Assembly: GCA_016282135.1 (NCBI GenBank)
Contig: JAEEKA010000108.1
Location: 1-55,254, forward strand
Direction: 5' to 3'
Length of the DNA stretch: 55,254 nt
Origin: Oscillospiraceae bacterium
GTDB taxonomy: Bacteria; Bacillota; Clostridia; Oscillospirales; Oscillospiraceae
How positions within the stretch are numbered: the stretch's first letter is position 1; each line of letters starts with the position of its first letter. Positions 47,172-55,115 of this stretch are shown in pieces. The position numbers and the translations under genes are program-made. Below the pieces are notes generated by a model. It made no database searches. It had not been told where the DNA came from and saw only the letters and a program-made list of their open reading frames with translations.

Positions 47172-47592
47172 GTCGCTTCGGGAGCTCACCGCTGCCATGG
47201 AGCTGATGGCCGGGGAGGTTTCCTTTGCCGCAACTCCCTTTGCGCCCCTTTGCCGCCGGGCGGGGGAGGGCAGATCGGGAGCGGTCCATAAGTTTTTCAA
47301 TGGATTGGCCCGGGAGGCGGAAAAGCCGGATTTTGCCCAGGCGGGCATGACTCGCCGGGTCTGTGCCGAGGCGGCCTTGTCTCTGCCGAAATCCGCTCTT
47401 TCCGCCCTGGAGCGTTTATTTGACGGTTTCGGCTGTTTTGACCGGGAAGGACAGCTTCGCCAGTTCCGGCTGGCCGCAGCGGAGCTCGAACGCCTTTCCG
47501 GGGAGCTTTCCCGGCAGATGGAGGGCAGGTGCAGGACCTGCGAGGTGCTGGGATTGACGGCAGGGACGGCGGTTTTGGTGATGGTACTCTGA
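47077..47592 (+). CDS. spoIIIAB: Stage III sporulation protein AB
   Basis: A 171-residue protein with an N-terminal span (LAGAGLILAASLWTGFHAALRL) and a GspF-like helical domain (RTHESLRELTAAMELMAGEVSFAATPFAPL), with a final hydrophobic tail (LGLTAGTAVLVMVL). SpoIIIAB is a membrane component of the SpoIIIA channel. ATG 47077 with AAAGGATG upstream is chosen over an upstream extension. It overlaps spoIIIAA by 95 nt and spoIIIAC by 1 nt. Confidence 0.9.
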   Translation: MVYSKLAGAGLILAASLWTGFHAALRLRRTHESLRELTAAMELMAGEVSFAATPFAPLCRRAGEGRSGAVHKFFNGLAREAEKPDFAQAGMTRRVCAEAALSLPKSALSALERLFDGFGCFDREGQLRQFRLAAAELERLSGELSRQMEGRCRTCEVLGLTAGTAVLVMVL

Positions 47593-47786
47593 TGGATATT
47601 GATCTGATTTTTAAGATAGCGGCAGTTGGAATTATTATCTCCATTTTGAATCAGGTGTTGGTTCGCTCCGGGCGGGAGGAGCAGGCCACCATGACCACCT
47701 TGGCCGGTTTGGTGGTGGTTTTGATGATCGTCGTGGAGAAGATTGCCGACCTCTTTGCCCTGGTCAAGGAGTTGTTTCACTTTTGA
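47592..47786 (+). CDS. spoIIIAC: Stage III sporulation protein AC
   Basis: A 64-residue protein of two membrane helices: IDLIFKIAAVGIIISILNQVLV and TLAGLVVVLMIVVEKIADLF, which is the usual SpoIIIAC size and sequence pattern. ATG overlaps the spoIIIAB stop (TGATG). The longer upstream frame from 47529 lies inside spoIIIAB and is rejected. It is part of the channel base in the mother-cell membrane. Confidence 0.93.
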   Translation: MDIDLIFKIAAVGIIISILNQVLVRSGREEQATMTTLAGLVVVLMIVVEKIADLFALVKELFHF

Positions 47787-48172
47787 TGGAGGACTCGTTC
47801 CGACTTTCAGCCATGCTGCTGACCGCCGCGCTGCTGACGCTGGTGCTGAAAAAGCAGAACCCGGAACTGAGCCTTGCTCTGACTCTCTGCGCCTGCGCGC
47901 TCGGGGCCGGACTGCTGTTTGCCCGGCTGAAGCCTGTTTTGACCCTGGCCTCGTCCCTGGCTGCCCGGGCAGAGCTGGAGGACAGGCTCACCGCGCCGCT
48001 CTGGAAATGTCTGGGCCTGGGTCTGCTTACGGAGCTGACCACCACAGTCTGCGCTGACGCCGGGCAGACCGCCCTGGCCAGGCTGGCGGAGCTGGGAGGC
48101 GGTCTGCTCTGCCTGGTGGTCAGCCTGCCTCTGCTGCAGGCAGTGCTGACTCTGATTGAGGAGCTGATATGA
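47786..48172 (+). CDS. spoIIIAD: Stage III sporulation protein AD
   Basis: A 128-residue membrane protein with about four helices, starting at the ATG that overlaps the spoIIIAC stop by 1 nt; a TTG one codon earlier is possible. It contains the SpoIIIAD-like TVCADAGQTALARLAELGGGLLCLVVSLPLLQAVL segment. SpoIIIAD is homologous to SpoIIIAC and part of the same membrane complex. It overlaps spoIIIAE by 4 nt. Confidence 0.92.
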   Translation: MEDSFRLSAMLLTAALLTLVLKKQNPELSLALTLCACALGAGLLFARLKPVLTLASSLAARAELEDRLTAPLWKCLGLGLLTELTTTVCADAGQTALARLAELGGGLLCLVVSLPLLQAVLTLIEELI

Positions 48173-49254
48173 GACTCCTGGCTTGCGTGTGTATTATGCT
48201 TGCCATACTTGGTGCGCTGGCTTTGCGGGCCGAAGCGGCTGACCTGCGAGCCGGTTTGGAAGAGGGAATTGACCCGGAGAAGGGTCTGTCCGCTGAGCTT
48301 GTCGACCGGATCGGCCCCTACGACGGCTCCGTTTCCGGCTTTGGAGAGCGGCTGCTTGCCCTGATTGGTGCAAGCCTTGGCAGAATCCGGGAGCTGGGAT
48401 TGGCCGAGGGTCTGCGTACTTTGGGCGTGATTCTTGCCTCCGCGCTGTTTTGCGCCATTTTGGAGGACAGCCCACACGGAAAGGCCATGGTACCCCTGGT
48501 GGGAGGTGTGACGATTGCCGCCGCCTGCGTGGGGCCCCTTGGCTCCATAGTGGCCCTTGGCACGCAGACAATTCGTGAACTCCAGACCTATATGGGCCTG
48601 TTGTTGCCCGGGATGACAGGCCTGATGGCGGCCTCCGGCGGCCTGTCCGCGTCCGCTTCCACCGGCCTGGGAATGGTTCTTCTGGAGCTGCTGCTGTCGC
48701 TGACCTCCGGCCTTCTGGTGCCCCTTTTGTATCTGTTTTTGGTCCTGAGCGTGGCGGAGTCTGCCCTTGGACTGGATCAGCTTTCCAGGCTCCGGGACTT
48801 TGTCAAATGGCTTCTGGTCACCGGCGTCAAGATCCTGATGTGGTCCTATTCCGCCATTCTGACCATGACCGGCCTGATTTCCGGCACGTTGGACGGGCAA
48901 AAGCTTCGCTCTGTCCGTTCTGCGATCTCCGGAATGGTTCCGGTGGTTGGAAACATCGTGTCAGAAGCTTCCGCTTCCTTGCTCAGCGCGGCCTCTCTGC
49001 TTCGGGCAGGGGTGGGGCTTTACGGCATGCTGGCGGTCTTCGGCATCTGTCTGGGCCCGTTTTTCCGAATGGCCCTGCAGTATCTCCTGCTCCGGCTGGG
49101 GACGGCGCTCTGCGGCCTGTTCGGCAAAGGGAGCCAGAGCCCGCTTCTGGAAAAAATGACCCAGGCAGTCGGAATGATGCTGGCTCTCACCGGAATCGCC
49201 TGTCTGTTATCGCTGATGATCCTTGTACTCTGTATCCGGACGGTGAACCTATGA
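48169..49254 (+). CDS. spoIIIAE: Stage III sporulation protein AE
   Basis: A 361-residue polytopic protein with an N-terminal signal-like segment (LLACVCIMLAILGALALRAEA), an extracytoplasmic stretch, and a helical bundle with SAISGMVPVVGNIVSEASASLLSAASLL, the family hallmark. It is the large membrane subunit of the SpoIIIA channel. ATGA overlaps link it with spoIIIAD and spoIIIAF. Confidence 0.94.
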   Translation: MRLLACVCIMLAILGALALRAEAADLRAGLEEGIDPEKGLSAELVDRIGPYDGSVSGFGERLLALIGASLGRIRELGLAEGLRTLGVILASALFCAILEDSPHGKAMVPLVGGVTIAAACVGPLGSIVALGTQTIRELQTYMGLLLPGMTGLMAASGGLSASASTGLGMVLLELLLSLTSGLLVPLLYLFLVLSVAESALGLDQLSRLRDFVKWLLVTGVKILMWSYSAILTMTGLISGTLDGQKLRSVRSAISGMVPVVGNIVSEASASLLSAASLLRAGVGLYGMLAVFGICLGPFFRMALQYLLLRLGTALCGLFGKGSQSPLLEKMTQAVGMMLALTGIACLLSLMILVLCIRTVNL

Positions 49255-49727
49255 CGGCCATCAAAGCCTATCTTCTGCGTCTGATTTTCTGCGGCTTCCT
49301 TGTGAGCCTGTGCTCCGCGCTGCTGCGAGGCAAACGGGCGGGCAGGGCGCTGAAACTTTGCGGGGGCTGTCTGCTGATTCTGACGGCTGTTCGACCGCTG
49401 CTGCGGGTGGATCTGAGTCGTCTGCCGGATCTTGCCACCGGGCTGACCCGCACGGAGCGGGAAGCCGCGGCCCGGGAGAGGAATGACGAGCTTCTCCGGG
49501 GCCTGGTGGAGGAGCAGACCGCCGCCTGGATTGCGGAAAGGGGAAAGGAGCTTGGCATGGAGATCACGGCCTCCGTGACGGCCCGGGAGGCTGAGGCCGG
49601 GACCTTTGTGCCGGATCAGATCAGCCTTCGGGGAAGCTGGACTGCGGAGCAGCGGGAGGCCCTGGTTCTGATTCTGGAACGAGACCTGGACGTTCCGGCG
49701 GCGCGGCAGAGGTGGGTTGGCGGATGA
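49251..49727 (+). CDS. spoIIIAF: Stage III sporulation protein AF
   Basis: A 158-residue protein with two N-terminal membrane helices (AYLLRLIFCGFLVSLCSALL and LKLCGGCLLILTAVRPLLRV) and a soluble ring-building-motif-like domain ending in LVLILERDLDVP. SpoIIIAF forms a ring of the channel. ATG 49251 overlaps the spoIIIAE stop; the much longer open frame upstream from 48807 is read in the wrong frame of spoIIIAE. It overlaps spoIIIAG by 4 nt. Confidence 0.9.
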   Translation: MTAIKAYLLRLIFCGFLVSLCSALLRGKRAGRALKLCGGCLLILTAVRPLLRVDLSRLPDLATGLTRTEREAAARERNDELLRGLVEEQTAAWIAERGKELGMEITASVTAREAEAGTFVPDQISLRGSWTAEQREALVLILERDLDVPAARQRWVGG

Positions 49728-50272
49728 AGAGCTGCAAGGACACTTTGGGGAAGCTTTCCGTTTTCCTGGACCGATATAAATATCCGGCGCTCATTTTGCT
49801 GATCGGGCTCATTCTTGTTACGCTGCCCACCGGCAGGGAGGAGACCGTCCGGCAGACGCCGCCGGAGACCACTCCGGCGGAAAGCCGCCCCGCAGATGAC
49901 GACGAGTACCGCGCCGGGATGGAACGGGAGCTGTCCGCGCTCTTGAGCCAGGTGGAGGGGGCCGGGAAGGTCAAGGTCATGCTGACCCTGAAAACCGGCC
50001 CGGCGGCCTGCTATCTGACCGACCGTTCCGTGAGCTCCAGCCGGGAAGGGGAAAAAGAAAGCCAGTCCTCCGAGGAGCGGACGGTCATGATCGGGCGAGG
50101 AAGCGCATACGATGAACCAGCCGTAGTGAGCACGGCTTACCCGGTCTTTCAGGGGGCCCTGATCGTGGCGGAGGGCGGGGCGGACCCCAGCGTTCGCTAC
50201 CAGCTTTCCGCCGCGGTGTCCGCACTCCTGGGCTTGGGAGCCGATCAAATCACCGTTGTGAAAATGAAGTAA
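49724..50272 (+). CDS. spoIIIAG: Stage III sporulation protein AG
   Basis: A 182-residue protein with one N-terminal span (YPALILLIGLILVTLP), a Pro/Glu-rich linker and a C-terminal ring-building domain (LLSQVEGAGKVKVMLTL, then VFQGALIVAEGGADPSVRYQLSAAVSALLGLGADQITVVKM). SpoIIIAG makes the large 30-fold ring of the feeding tube. ATG 49724 overlaps the spoIIIAF stop and has GAGGTG upstream; a GTG at 49712 is less likely. Confidence 0.93.
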   Translation: MKSCKDTLGKLSVFLDRYKYPALILLIGLILVTLPTGREETVRQTPPETTPAESRPADDDEYRAGMERELSALLSQVEGAGKVKVMLTLKTGPAACYLTDRSVSSSREGEKESQSSEERTVMIGRGSAYDEPAVVSTAYPVFQGALIVAEGGADPSVRYQLSAAVSALLGLGADQITVVKMK

Positions 50273-50284
50273 AGGGGAATGAAT

Positions 50285-50851
50285 ATGAAATCCTGGAAAC
50301 GCAATGCCCTGGTGGCCGCCATTTTGGTTTTCGTCTGCGGAGGCATCTATCTCAACTGGCGCTATGAGGAACGAAATGCCGTGGACCTGGTGTCCACGCT
50401 GGACGCCGAAAAGATTCTGGACGACGCAGCCCTGGTGCTGGCCCCGGCGGAGGACCCGGCGGCCCAGGCGGCGGCGGAGGACGCCGAAAGTGAAAACCAG
50501 ACCGCCGGTCAGATCTTCGCAAAAATGCGTCTGAGCCGGCAGGAGAGCCGGGACAGCGCCGTTCATCTGCTGCAGGAAACGATTTCCTATGCCGGGGAAA
50601 ACGAGGACGTGAGCGCCAGCACGCTCCAACTGGAGGGAATCGTCAAGACGGCGCTGTCCGAGGCCTCCATCGAAAGCCTGATTATTTCCAAGGGCTTTTC
50701 CGACTGCGTTGCCTACATGAAGGAGGATGGAATCGATCTTGCGGTGGCCTCCCAGGGCCTTTCCGAATCCGACGTGGCCCTTCTGACCGACGTAATCCTC
50801 TCTCAGACGGAATATGAGCTGTCGCAGATCAGAATTATTGAAGTAAATTAG
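50285..50851 (+). CDS. spoIIIAH: Stage III sporulation protein AH
   Basis: A 188-residue protein with one N-terminal span (ALVAAILVFVCGGIYLNW), a long acidic linker and the conserved C-terminal ring-building domain (FAKMRLSRQESRDSAVHLLQETI... FSDCVAYMKEDGIDLAVA). SpoIIIAH binds forespore SpoIIQ across the septum. ATG 50285 has AAGGGG at proper spacing; ATG 50279 two codons earlier is possible. It is the last gene of the complete spoIIIA operon. Confidence 0.94.
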   Translation: MKSWKRNALVAAILVFVCGGIYLNWRYEERNAVDLVSTLDAEKILDDAALVLAPAEDPAAQAAAEDAESENQTAGQIFAKMRLSRQESRDSAVHLLQETISYAGENEDVSASTLQLEGIVKTALSEASIESLIISKGFSDCVAYMKEDGIDLAVASQGLSESDVALLTDVILSQTEYELSQIRIIEVN

Positions 50852-50861
50852 AAAAAAGCGG

Positions 50862-50889
50862 TTGCTATTTTTATAATTTGTGATACAAT
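50862..50889 (+). promoter_or_regulatory. Promoter of asp23-nusB operon
   Basis: TTGCTA (50862-50867), a 16-nt spacer and TACAAT (50884-50889) stand 40 nt before the asp23 ATG, so vegetative transcription can start here independently of the sporulation operon. Confidence 0.6.
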
Positions 50890-50929
50890 GGTTAAAACTA
50901 TCGCTTTATGCACAGAAGGAGGAACCAAT

Positions 50930-51262
50930 ATGGCTGAAAATAAGGATTACATGACCAAGGAGCTGGAAAACGGCACGGTCAACATCAACGAGGACGTGCT
51001 GCTGACGGTGGCCTCCGCCGCGGTCAAGGATGTGGAAGGCGTAGTCAGCGGCCGCAGCGACCGCAAGAGCATTCACGTCCTGCTGGGCGAGGATACCGTG
51101 GCAGTGGAGTGCGGCCTCGTGGTGATCTACGGCCACTCGGTTGTGGAGATCGCGAAGAATGTGCAGAACGCTGTGACCAGCGCCATTGAGTCCATGACCG
51201 GTCTCAAGGTCAGCCGGGTGGACGTCAACGTCGTGGGCATTTCCATGGGCAAACAGGGATGA
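50930..51262 (+). CDS. Asp23/Gls24 family envelope stress protein
   Basis: A 110-residue DUF322/Asp23 protein: NGTVNINEDVLLTVASAAVKDVEGVVS, then VECGLVVIYGHSVVEIAKNVQNAVTSAIESMTGLKVSRVDVNVVGI. The family is anchored near the membrane and linked to envelope homeostasis; in Clostridia this gene (YqhY type) typically lies before nusB and close to accBC. GAAGGAGG precedes ATG 50930; the longer frame from 50888 starts inside the promoter. Its stop overlaps nusB by 4 nt. Confidence 0.93.
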   Translation: MAENKDYMTKELENGTVNINEDVLLTVASAAVKDVEGVVSGRSDRKSIHVLLGEDTVAVECGLVVIYGHSVVEIAKNVQNAVTSAIESMTGLKVSRVDVNVVGISMGKQG

Positions 51263-51729
51263 ACGGAGCGCAGCGCATGACAAGATCTGCCGCCCGGGAG
51301 ATTGCCGTTCATCTGATCTACGCCGTGCAGTGCACCGAAGAAGATCCGAGGACGGTCATCGAGACCCGTTTTGACGAAACCTATTACACGCTGCTGTCTG
51401 AGGAGAACGAGGTATATACGGAACAGCCCAAGCAAAAGCAGCGCGACTACATTTCCGCCGTTGTGCTGGGCGTCAGCGAGCACCGGGAGGAGCTGGAGGC
51501 CTTTCTTGCCAAGTATTCCATCGGCTGGAACGTGAGCCGGATCTCCCGGCTGGCCAAGGCCTGCATGGAGCTTGCCATGTACGAGGCCCTCTACGTGGAC
51601 GACGTGCCCATGAATGTGGCCATTCACGAAGCCGTCAAGCTGGCGCAGAAGTATGAAGAGCCGGAGACGGTGGCCTTCGTCAACGGCGTGCTTGGCGCGT
51701 TCTCCCGGGATCGGGGGCTGGAGGCATGA
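51259..51729 (+). CDS. nusB: Transcription antitermination protein NusB
   Basis: A 156-residue NusB: RSAAREIAVHLIYAVQC at the start, and the C-terminal signature LAKACMELAMYEALYVDDVPMNVAIHEAVKLAQKYEEPETVAFVNGVLGAF. NusB binds BoxA RNA with NusE for rRNA antitermination. A second ATG (51277) is possible. It overlaps both neighbours by 4 nt. Confidence 0.95.
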   Translation: MNGAQRMTRSAAREIAVHLIYAVQCTEEDPRTVIETRFDETYYTLLSEENEVYTEQPKQKQRDYISAVVLGVSEHREELEAFLAKYSIGWNVSRISRLAKACMELAMYEALYVDDVPMNVAIHEAVKLAQKYEEPETVAFVNGVLGAFSRDRGLEA

Positions 51730-52718
51730 TCTGCCTGGGCTTCGATACCAGCAACTATACCACCTCCGTGGCGGCCTATGACGGCGCGGCGGGGAACAAC
51801 GTCTCCCGGCTTTTGCCGGTGAAGGCGGGGGAGTTGGGCCTTCGTCAATCGGAGGCCTTGTTCTCCCATGTCAAGCGCCTGCCGGAGCTTTCCGACAGGC
51901 TCTTTGCGCCTCTGGACCCGTCGCGGATTCAGGCGATCGGGGTCAGCACCCGCCCCCGGGCGGTGGAGGGCTCCTATATGCCCTGCTTCCTGGCGGGAGA
52001 GTCCCAGGCCAGAGTCCTGGCCTCCGCGCTGCACGTGCCGGTATTCGAGTTCTCACATCAGCAGGGACACGTCGCCGCGGTTCTCTGGTCGGCGGGAAGG
52101 CTGGATCTGCTGGGGTCCGAGTTCCTTGCCTGGCACCTCTCCGGGGGCACCACGGAGCTGCTCCGGGTCAGGACCACCGCAGCAGGGGAGATCGACTGTG
52201 AGAAGATCGGCGGCACCACGGACATTTCCGCCGGCCAGCTCATCGACCGCACCGGGCAGATGCTTGGCCTGGATTTCCCGGCAGGGAAGGCCCTGGACGC
52301 CCTGGCGGAGCAGGGATCAGGAATCAGGAATCAAGGATTAGAGATCAGGGATCAGGGTTCTGCGGCGGCGCACACCGTCGCGCCATCAGACAAGTTATTT
52401 TTTCGGGTAAAGGTCAACGGTACTTTCTTCTCTCTCTCTGGCGTACAGAACCAGGTGGAAGCCTTCCGCCGAAAGGACGCCACAGAGACAGAGACAGCGT
52501 ACTTTGCCCTGCGCTCCGTGGTGGAGGCTGTGAAAAAGGCAACCCAAAACGCCCGGAAAGAACGGAATCTTCCCGTTCTCTTTTCCGGCGGCGTCGCCTC
52601 CAATTCCATGCTTCGCCGTATGATACCGGACGCCATTTTCGGTGCGCCGCAGTATTCCACCGATAACGCCATGGGCGTCGCCGTTCTGACCTGGCTTGCA
52701 GCGTCTGGCAATCAATGA
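51726..52718 (+). CDS. TsaD/Kae1-like (peptidase M22 family) paralogue
   Basis: A 330-residue ASKHA-fold protein: LGFDTSNYTTSVAAYD at the start, metal pair in EFSHQQGHVAAVLW (HxxxH), LAWHLSGGTTELLRV, and GLDFPAGKALDALA, then a C-terminal PVLFSGGVASNSMLRRM. True TsaD makes t6A in tRNA with TsaB and TsaE and reads SGGHTQ; here the motif is SGGTTE and no tsaB/E is near, so it is probably a second, clostridial-type paralogue of unknown role. A heptamer-repeat insertion (52313-52361) adds about 16 residues without breaking the frame. It sits between nusB and xseA. Confidence 0.85.
   Translation: MICLGFDTSNYTTSVAAYDGAAGNNVSRLLPVKAGELGLRQSEALFSHVKRLPELSDRLFAPLDPSRIQAIGVSTRPRAVEGSYMPCFLAGESQARVLASALHVPVFEFSHQQGHVAAVLWSAGRLDLLGSEFLAWHLSGGTTELLRVRTTAAGEIDCEKIGGTTDISAGQLIDRTGQMLGLDFPAGKALDALAEQGSGIRNQGLEIRDQGSAAAHTVAPSDKLFFRVKVNGTFFSLSGVQNQVEAFRRKDATETETAYFALRSVVEAVKKATQNARKERNLPVLFSGGVASNSMLRRMIPDAIFGAPQYSTDNAMGVAVLTWLAASGNQ
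52313..52361 (+). repeat. Heptamer tandem repeat inside the tsaD-like gene
   Basis: Seven 7-bp units read GGGATCA, GGAATCA, GGAATCA, AGGATTA, GAGATCA, GGGATCA, GGGTTCT. Two units are identical and the rest differ by 1-3 bases. The coded peptide is GSGIRNQGLEIRDQGS, a hydrophilic loop. Confidence 0.85.
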
Positions 52719-52721
52719 GTT

Positions 52722-53954
52722 ATGAGCAGCGAACAACAGATTTTTACTGTCACCCAACTGAACAATCTGATCAAAGCGGCCTTTGACAACGTGCCTGCCC
52801 TGCAAAACCTCTGCGTTCGGGGCGAGATCAGCAACTACAAGCTCTACCCCTCCGGGCACCACTACTTTACGCTGAAGGACGCAGAGGGCTCCCTTCGCTG
52901 CGTCATGTTCAAGGGCAACGCCGCGTCACTTCGCTTCAAGCCCGAGAACGGCATGTCGGTGCTGGCCTTGGGCAGGGTTTCGGTCTTTCCCCGGGACGGG
53001 GCCTATCAGCTCTATTGTACCCGCTTGATTCCGGACGGGGCCGGGGATCTGCAGATGGCCTTCGATCAGCTCAAGCAAAAGCTCTTTGCGGAGGGCCTGT
53101 TTGATCAGGCACACAAAAAAACTTTGCCGACGTATCCCCACCGAATCGGCGTGGTGACTTCCCCCGCCGGAGCGGCGGTACATGATATGCTTCGGATTCT
53201 CGGCAAACGCTATCCGCTCTCCAAGGTTCTGCTTCTGCCTGTTCGGGTCCAGGGGGAGACGGCGGCAGGGGAGATAGCCAGGGCGATTGAATACGCCAAC
53301 CGGGAGGCGCTCTGCGACCTGCTGATTGTCGGCCGGGGCGGCGGCTCTTTGGAAGACCTCTGGGCCTTCAACGAGGAGCCGGTGGCCCGTGCGATCTACG
53401 CGTCCGAAATCCCGGTGATCTCCGCCGTGGGCCATGAGCCGGACGTGACCATCTCCGATTTCACGGCGGACTTGCGGGCCGCTACCCCTTCCAACGCGGC
53501 GGAGCTTGCTGTACCGGACCAGACGGAGCTGCGAGGCCGGCTTGCGGCCCTGCAAAAGGCCATGACCGCCGCGCTGCGGCGGCAGGCCCAGCTTGCCCGG
53601 AGCCACCTGGACGCCCTGCTGGCCTGCCCGGCCCTGAAGGATCCCCAGAGTCTGATCCGGGACCGGCGGCAGAGCCTGGACATCACATTGAATGAACTGA
53701 TTACCGGGCAAACCAAGCTGGTTCATGCCCAACGGAACAGATTAACCAGCCTGGCCGCTTCCCTGGACGCTATGAGTCCGCTGAAGGTTCTTGCCCGGGG
53801 CTATGCCACGGCGGCCGACGAAGAGGGCGGCCTTGTTACCTCGGCAGCCTCCGCTCGCCTGCGGGAGCGTCTTGTTATTACGTTCCACGACGGAACGATC
53901 CGAACCACAGTGGAAGGAGAGAGCTATGCCAAAAACCAAGTCCCAGACCTTTGA
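52722..53954 (+). CDS. xseA: Exodeoxyribonuclease VII large subunit
   Basis: A 410-residue XseA: N-terminal OB fold (FTVTQLNNLIKAAFDNVPAL, VRGEISNYKLYPSGHHYFTLKD), catalytic core RIGVVTSPAGAAVHDML, LIVGRGGGSLEDLWAFNEE, ISAVGHEPDVTISDF and DLRAATPSNAAE, then a coiled-coil C-terminus. With XseB it degrades single-stranded DNA. It starts 3 nt after the tsaD-like stop, and its end overlaps xseB by 29 nt. Confidence 0.96.
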   Translation: MSSEQQIFTVTQLNNLIKAAFDNVPALQNLCVRGEISNYKLYPSGHHYFTLKDAEGSLRCVMFKGNAASLRFKPENGMSVLALGRVSVFPRDGAYQLYCTRLIPDGAGDLQMAFDQLKQKLFAEGLFDQAHKKTLPTYPHRIGVVTSPAGAAVHDMLRILGKRYPLSKVLLLPVRVQGETAAGEIARAIEYANREALCDLLIVGRGGGSLEDLWAFNEEPVARAIYASEIPVISAVGHEPDVTISDFTADLRAATPSNAAELAVPDQTELRGRLAALQKAMTAALRRQAQLARSHLDALLACPALKDPQSLIRDRRQSLDITLNELITGQTKLVHAQRNRLTSLAASLDAMSPLKVLARGYATAADEEGGLVTSAASARLRERLVITFHDGTIRTTVEGESYAKNQVPDL

Positions 53955-54168
53955 GTCCAACATGACCCGCCTGGAAGAAATTGTTCACCGTCTGGAGGAC
54001 GGCTCAGTCCCGCTGGAAGAGGCAATGAAGCTGTTTCAGGAGGGGACTGCCCTGGCCGGGAGCTGCGGCAAGCTGTTGGACGAGGCGGAGCTGGAGATTG
54101 TGAAGCTGACCAAGGGTCCCGACGGGACCATTCAGGAGGTGCCGTTTGACCGTGAAGACCCTTCTTGA
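53926..54168 (+). CDS. xseB: Exodeoxyribonuclease VII small subunit
   Basis: An 80-residue XseB: TFESNMTRLEEIVHRLEDGSVPLEEAMKLFQEGTAL is the family signature, and the C-terminal tail is short. AAGGAGAG precedes ATG 53926, which lies inside the xseA end (29-nt overlap). The last 23 nt overlap ispA. It binds XseA to form the active multimer. Confidence 0.95.
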   Translation: MPKTKSQTFESNMTRLEEIVHRLEDGSVPLEEAMKLFQEGTALAGSCGKLLDEAELEIVKLTKGPDGTIQEVPFDREDPS

Positions 54169-55024
54169 AACCTGGGCGGCCTCCAATCGGCACTTTGACG
54201 CTTTGCTTGCCGGACGCTATTCCGGTCACGGCGAACCCCAGGAGCGGCTGTTTCAGGCCATGGATTACAGCCTCCTGGCGGGAGGAAAACGCTTACGGCC
54301 CTTCCTGGTCTATCAGTTCTGCGCCGCCTGCGGCGGCGAGGAAGCCGACGCCGACCCTGCCGCCCTGGCCATTGAGCTGATCCACACCTACAGCCTGATT
54401 CACGACGATCTGCCCGCCATGGACAATGACGACTATCGCCGGGGCCGCCTGACCAACCACAAGGTCTACGGCGAGGCCATGGCCATTCTGGCGGGGGACG
54501 GTTTGCTGACAGACGCTTTTGCCGTTCTGGGAAGCGCCGGACTGGCTGGGGATCGCGTCGCGGCCTGCGTCCGGGTTTTGGCTGAAAACGCCGGGCCCTG
54601 GGGCATGGTGGGCGGTCAGGTGCTGGATATACTTTCCGAAGAGCGGAAGCTGACGGAGCGGGAGGTTTTGGACATCCAGACCAGAAAGACCGGCGGCCTC
54701 ATCCGGGCAGCCTGCGAAATGGGCGTTATCTGCGCCGGCGGAACCCCGGAACAGCGTTCCGCGGCCCGGCACTACGCCGACGGCGTGGGCCTGGCCTTTC
54801 AGATCCGGGACGACGTGCTGGATGTGATCGGCGACGCTCAAAAGCTCGGCAAAGCTGTTGGCGTGGACGCTGAAAAGAACACCTTTGTCCGGCTTTACGG
54901 CCTGGAGGCTTGTGAGAAACGGATAGAAGCGGAGACAAAAGCAGCCTGCAAGGCCCTACAATCCTTCCCCAATGCCGGAATTCTTGCAGAACTTGCGTTT
55001 TTTCTCGCAAAAAGAGACCGTTGA
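54146..55024 (+). CDS. ispA: Farnesyl diphosphate synthase (polyprenyl synthetase)
   Basis: A 292-residue trans-prenyltransferase: first Asp-rich motif DDLPAMD (Asp87, Asp88, Asp93), with Tyr82 at position -5, which indicates a C15 product in bacterial type II FPPS, GGKRLRPFLVY and KTGGLIRAACEMG, and second Asp-rich motif DDVLD (222-226). It condenses DMAPP/GPP with IPP. TTG 54146 follows GGAGGT at 5 nt spacing, better than GTG 54152. It overlaps xseB by 23 nt. Downstream begins a structured RNA region where dxs would be expected. Confidence 0.94.
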   Translation: MTVKTLLETWAASNRHFDALLAGRYSGHGEPQERLFQAMDYSLLAGGKRLRPFLVYQFCAACGGEEADADPAALAIELIHTYSLIHDDLPAMDNDDYRRGRLTNHKVYGEAMAILAGDGLLTDAFAVLGSAGLAGDRVAACVRVLAENAGPWGMVGGQVLDILSEERKLTEREVLDIQTRKTGGLIRAACEMGVICAGGTPEQRSAARHYADGVGLAFQIRDDVLDVIGDAQKLGKAVGVDAEKNTFVRLYGLEACEKRIEAETKAACKALQSFPNAGILAELAFFLAKRDR

Positions 55025-55080
55025 TTTTTGCACAGTTTTGCCAAAATGTGTAAATTCACTTATTCTGTATATGTTGCCTC

Positions 55081-55109
55081 TTGTATAATTATTAATTCTG
55101 TGCTATACT
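55081..55109 (+). promoter_or_regulatory. Promoter of the right-edge RNA
   Basis: TTGTAT (55081-55086), a 17-nt spacer and TATACT (55104-55109) predict a transcription start near 55116. A second -10-like TATAAT overlaps the -35 at 55084. Confidence 0.7.
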
Positions 55110-55115
55110 GATGAT

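Noticed and set aside
48807-49250. Upstream extension of the spoIIIAF frame
   Set aside because: It is the wrong frame of spoIIIAE; the real start is the ATG overlapping the spoIIIAE stop.
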